Origin: Nostocoides japonicum T1-X7
Lineage (GTDB): Bacteria; Actinomycetota; Actinomycetes; Actinomycetales; Dermatophilaceae
DNA: 44,979 bases
Reading direction: 5' to 3'
Assembly: GCF_001046855.1 (NCBI RefSeq)
Contig: NZ_HF570958.1
Coordinates: 1,645,861-1,690,839 of the forward strand
Shown here: in pieces, positions 44,884 to 44,979 of the stretch
Numbering within the stretch: the first letter of the stretch is position 1
How the letters are laid out: each line of letters opens with the position of its first letter
Program-made: the position numbers and the translations under genes
Notes under the pieces: generated by a model
What the model was told of the DNA's origin: nothing
What the model saw: the letters and a program-made list of their open reading frames with translations, nothing else
The model's database searches: none

Positions 44884-44979
44884 TCAGGACTGCTGGGGCG
44901 ACCCGTTCGTGGGGCGACCGCCGCGCGTCCGGCGGCGGTTCCGGGCGCGGCGCGGACGGTCACCCTCGCGGCGGGCCGA
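44884..44979 (-). CDS. C-terminal tail of an Arg/Gly-rich protein, truncated by window edge
   Basis: The minus-strand frame ending at TGA 44884 gives RRRTRGGRPTNGSPQQS and a very basic lead-in through the window end. Such tails are common at the C-termini of actinobacterial DEAD-box RNA helicases and other RNA-binding proteins, but only 31 residues are visible, so the identity is a guess. Confidence 0.35.
   Translation of the reverse strand, partial: SARREGDRPRRARNRRRTRGGRPTNGSPQQS

Overview
The window is high-GC DNA with strong GC3 bias, many GTG starts and frequent 1-4 bp stop/start overlaps. Gene content (MSHFR-type folate enzymes aside: ThrE-type exporter, AbiEi/DUF559 protein, DUF2332, fused betaine permease, GMC/BCCT choline genes) points to an aerobic actinobacterium, most likely order Micrococcales and perhaps Intrasporangiaceae; this taxon is an inference from style and content, not from a marker gene. 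No rRNA, tRNA, CRISPR array, insertion sequence or prophage was seen.

Layout. 1-12.6 kb is ordinary chromosome: aminopeptidase P, a DUF2332 protein, two membrane-associated unknowns, glpK-glpD, an AbiEi/DUF559 protein flanked by two copies of a palindromic repeat, a ThrE-like exporter, a MaoC-like hydratase, a GNAT protein and a PHP phosphoesterase. Three of these genes (pepP, DUF2332, thrE-like) are each broken by one apparent single-base shift in a G/C run. 12.8-38.6 kb is one large, coherent locus for choline and glycine betaine. On the minus strand are betB-betA-ABC ATPase-fused permease-lipoprotein-BCCT carrier and a dimethylglycine/sarcosine dehydrogenase-etfB-etfA operon. Two IclR regulators, purU, a pyrrolysine-free MttB-family methyltransferase, a corrinoid protein, a methyl-THF:corrinoid methyltransferase, a 2Fe-2S corrinoid activator, a DUF1638 protein, a homocysteine methyltransferase and a short MTHFR follow. 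38.7-45 kb is again mixed: RecB-like nuclease, a tandem repeat block, VOC protein, orphan ParA, a 39-residue membrane peptide, zinc alcohol dehydrogenase, cytochrome P450, GNAT.

How the genes work together (inference from families). Choline enters by BCCT or ABC transport and is oxidised by BetA and BetB to glycine betaine. The MttB homologue would pass the first methyl group to the corrinoid protein, the pterin-domain protein to tetrahydrofolate, and the activator would rescue oxidised cobalamin. Dimethylglycine is then demethylated by the flavoenzyme with ETF, giving glycine and methylene-THF. MTHFR could oxidise methyl-THF to methylene-THF, and PurU could release formate and free THF; the intervening FolD step is not in the window. 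So an oxygen-using betaine pathway appears to employ an anaerobe-style corrinoid methyl transfer for its first demethylation instead of a Rieske oxygenase.

Regulation. A 17-bp near-palindrome, GTTGC-N7-GCAAC, occurs as pairs 19 bp apart in front of the dehydrogenase-etf operon, betBA, the iclR/purU divergent promoter and the MTHFR gene. A different palindrome, ATGGAAC-N4-GTTCCAT, sits between mttB and the second iclR. These look like two IclR operators that split the locus into two coordinated regulons. Intergenic DNA carries at least four families of nested palindromic repeats and one six-copy tandem block.
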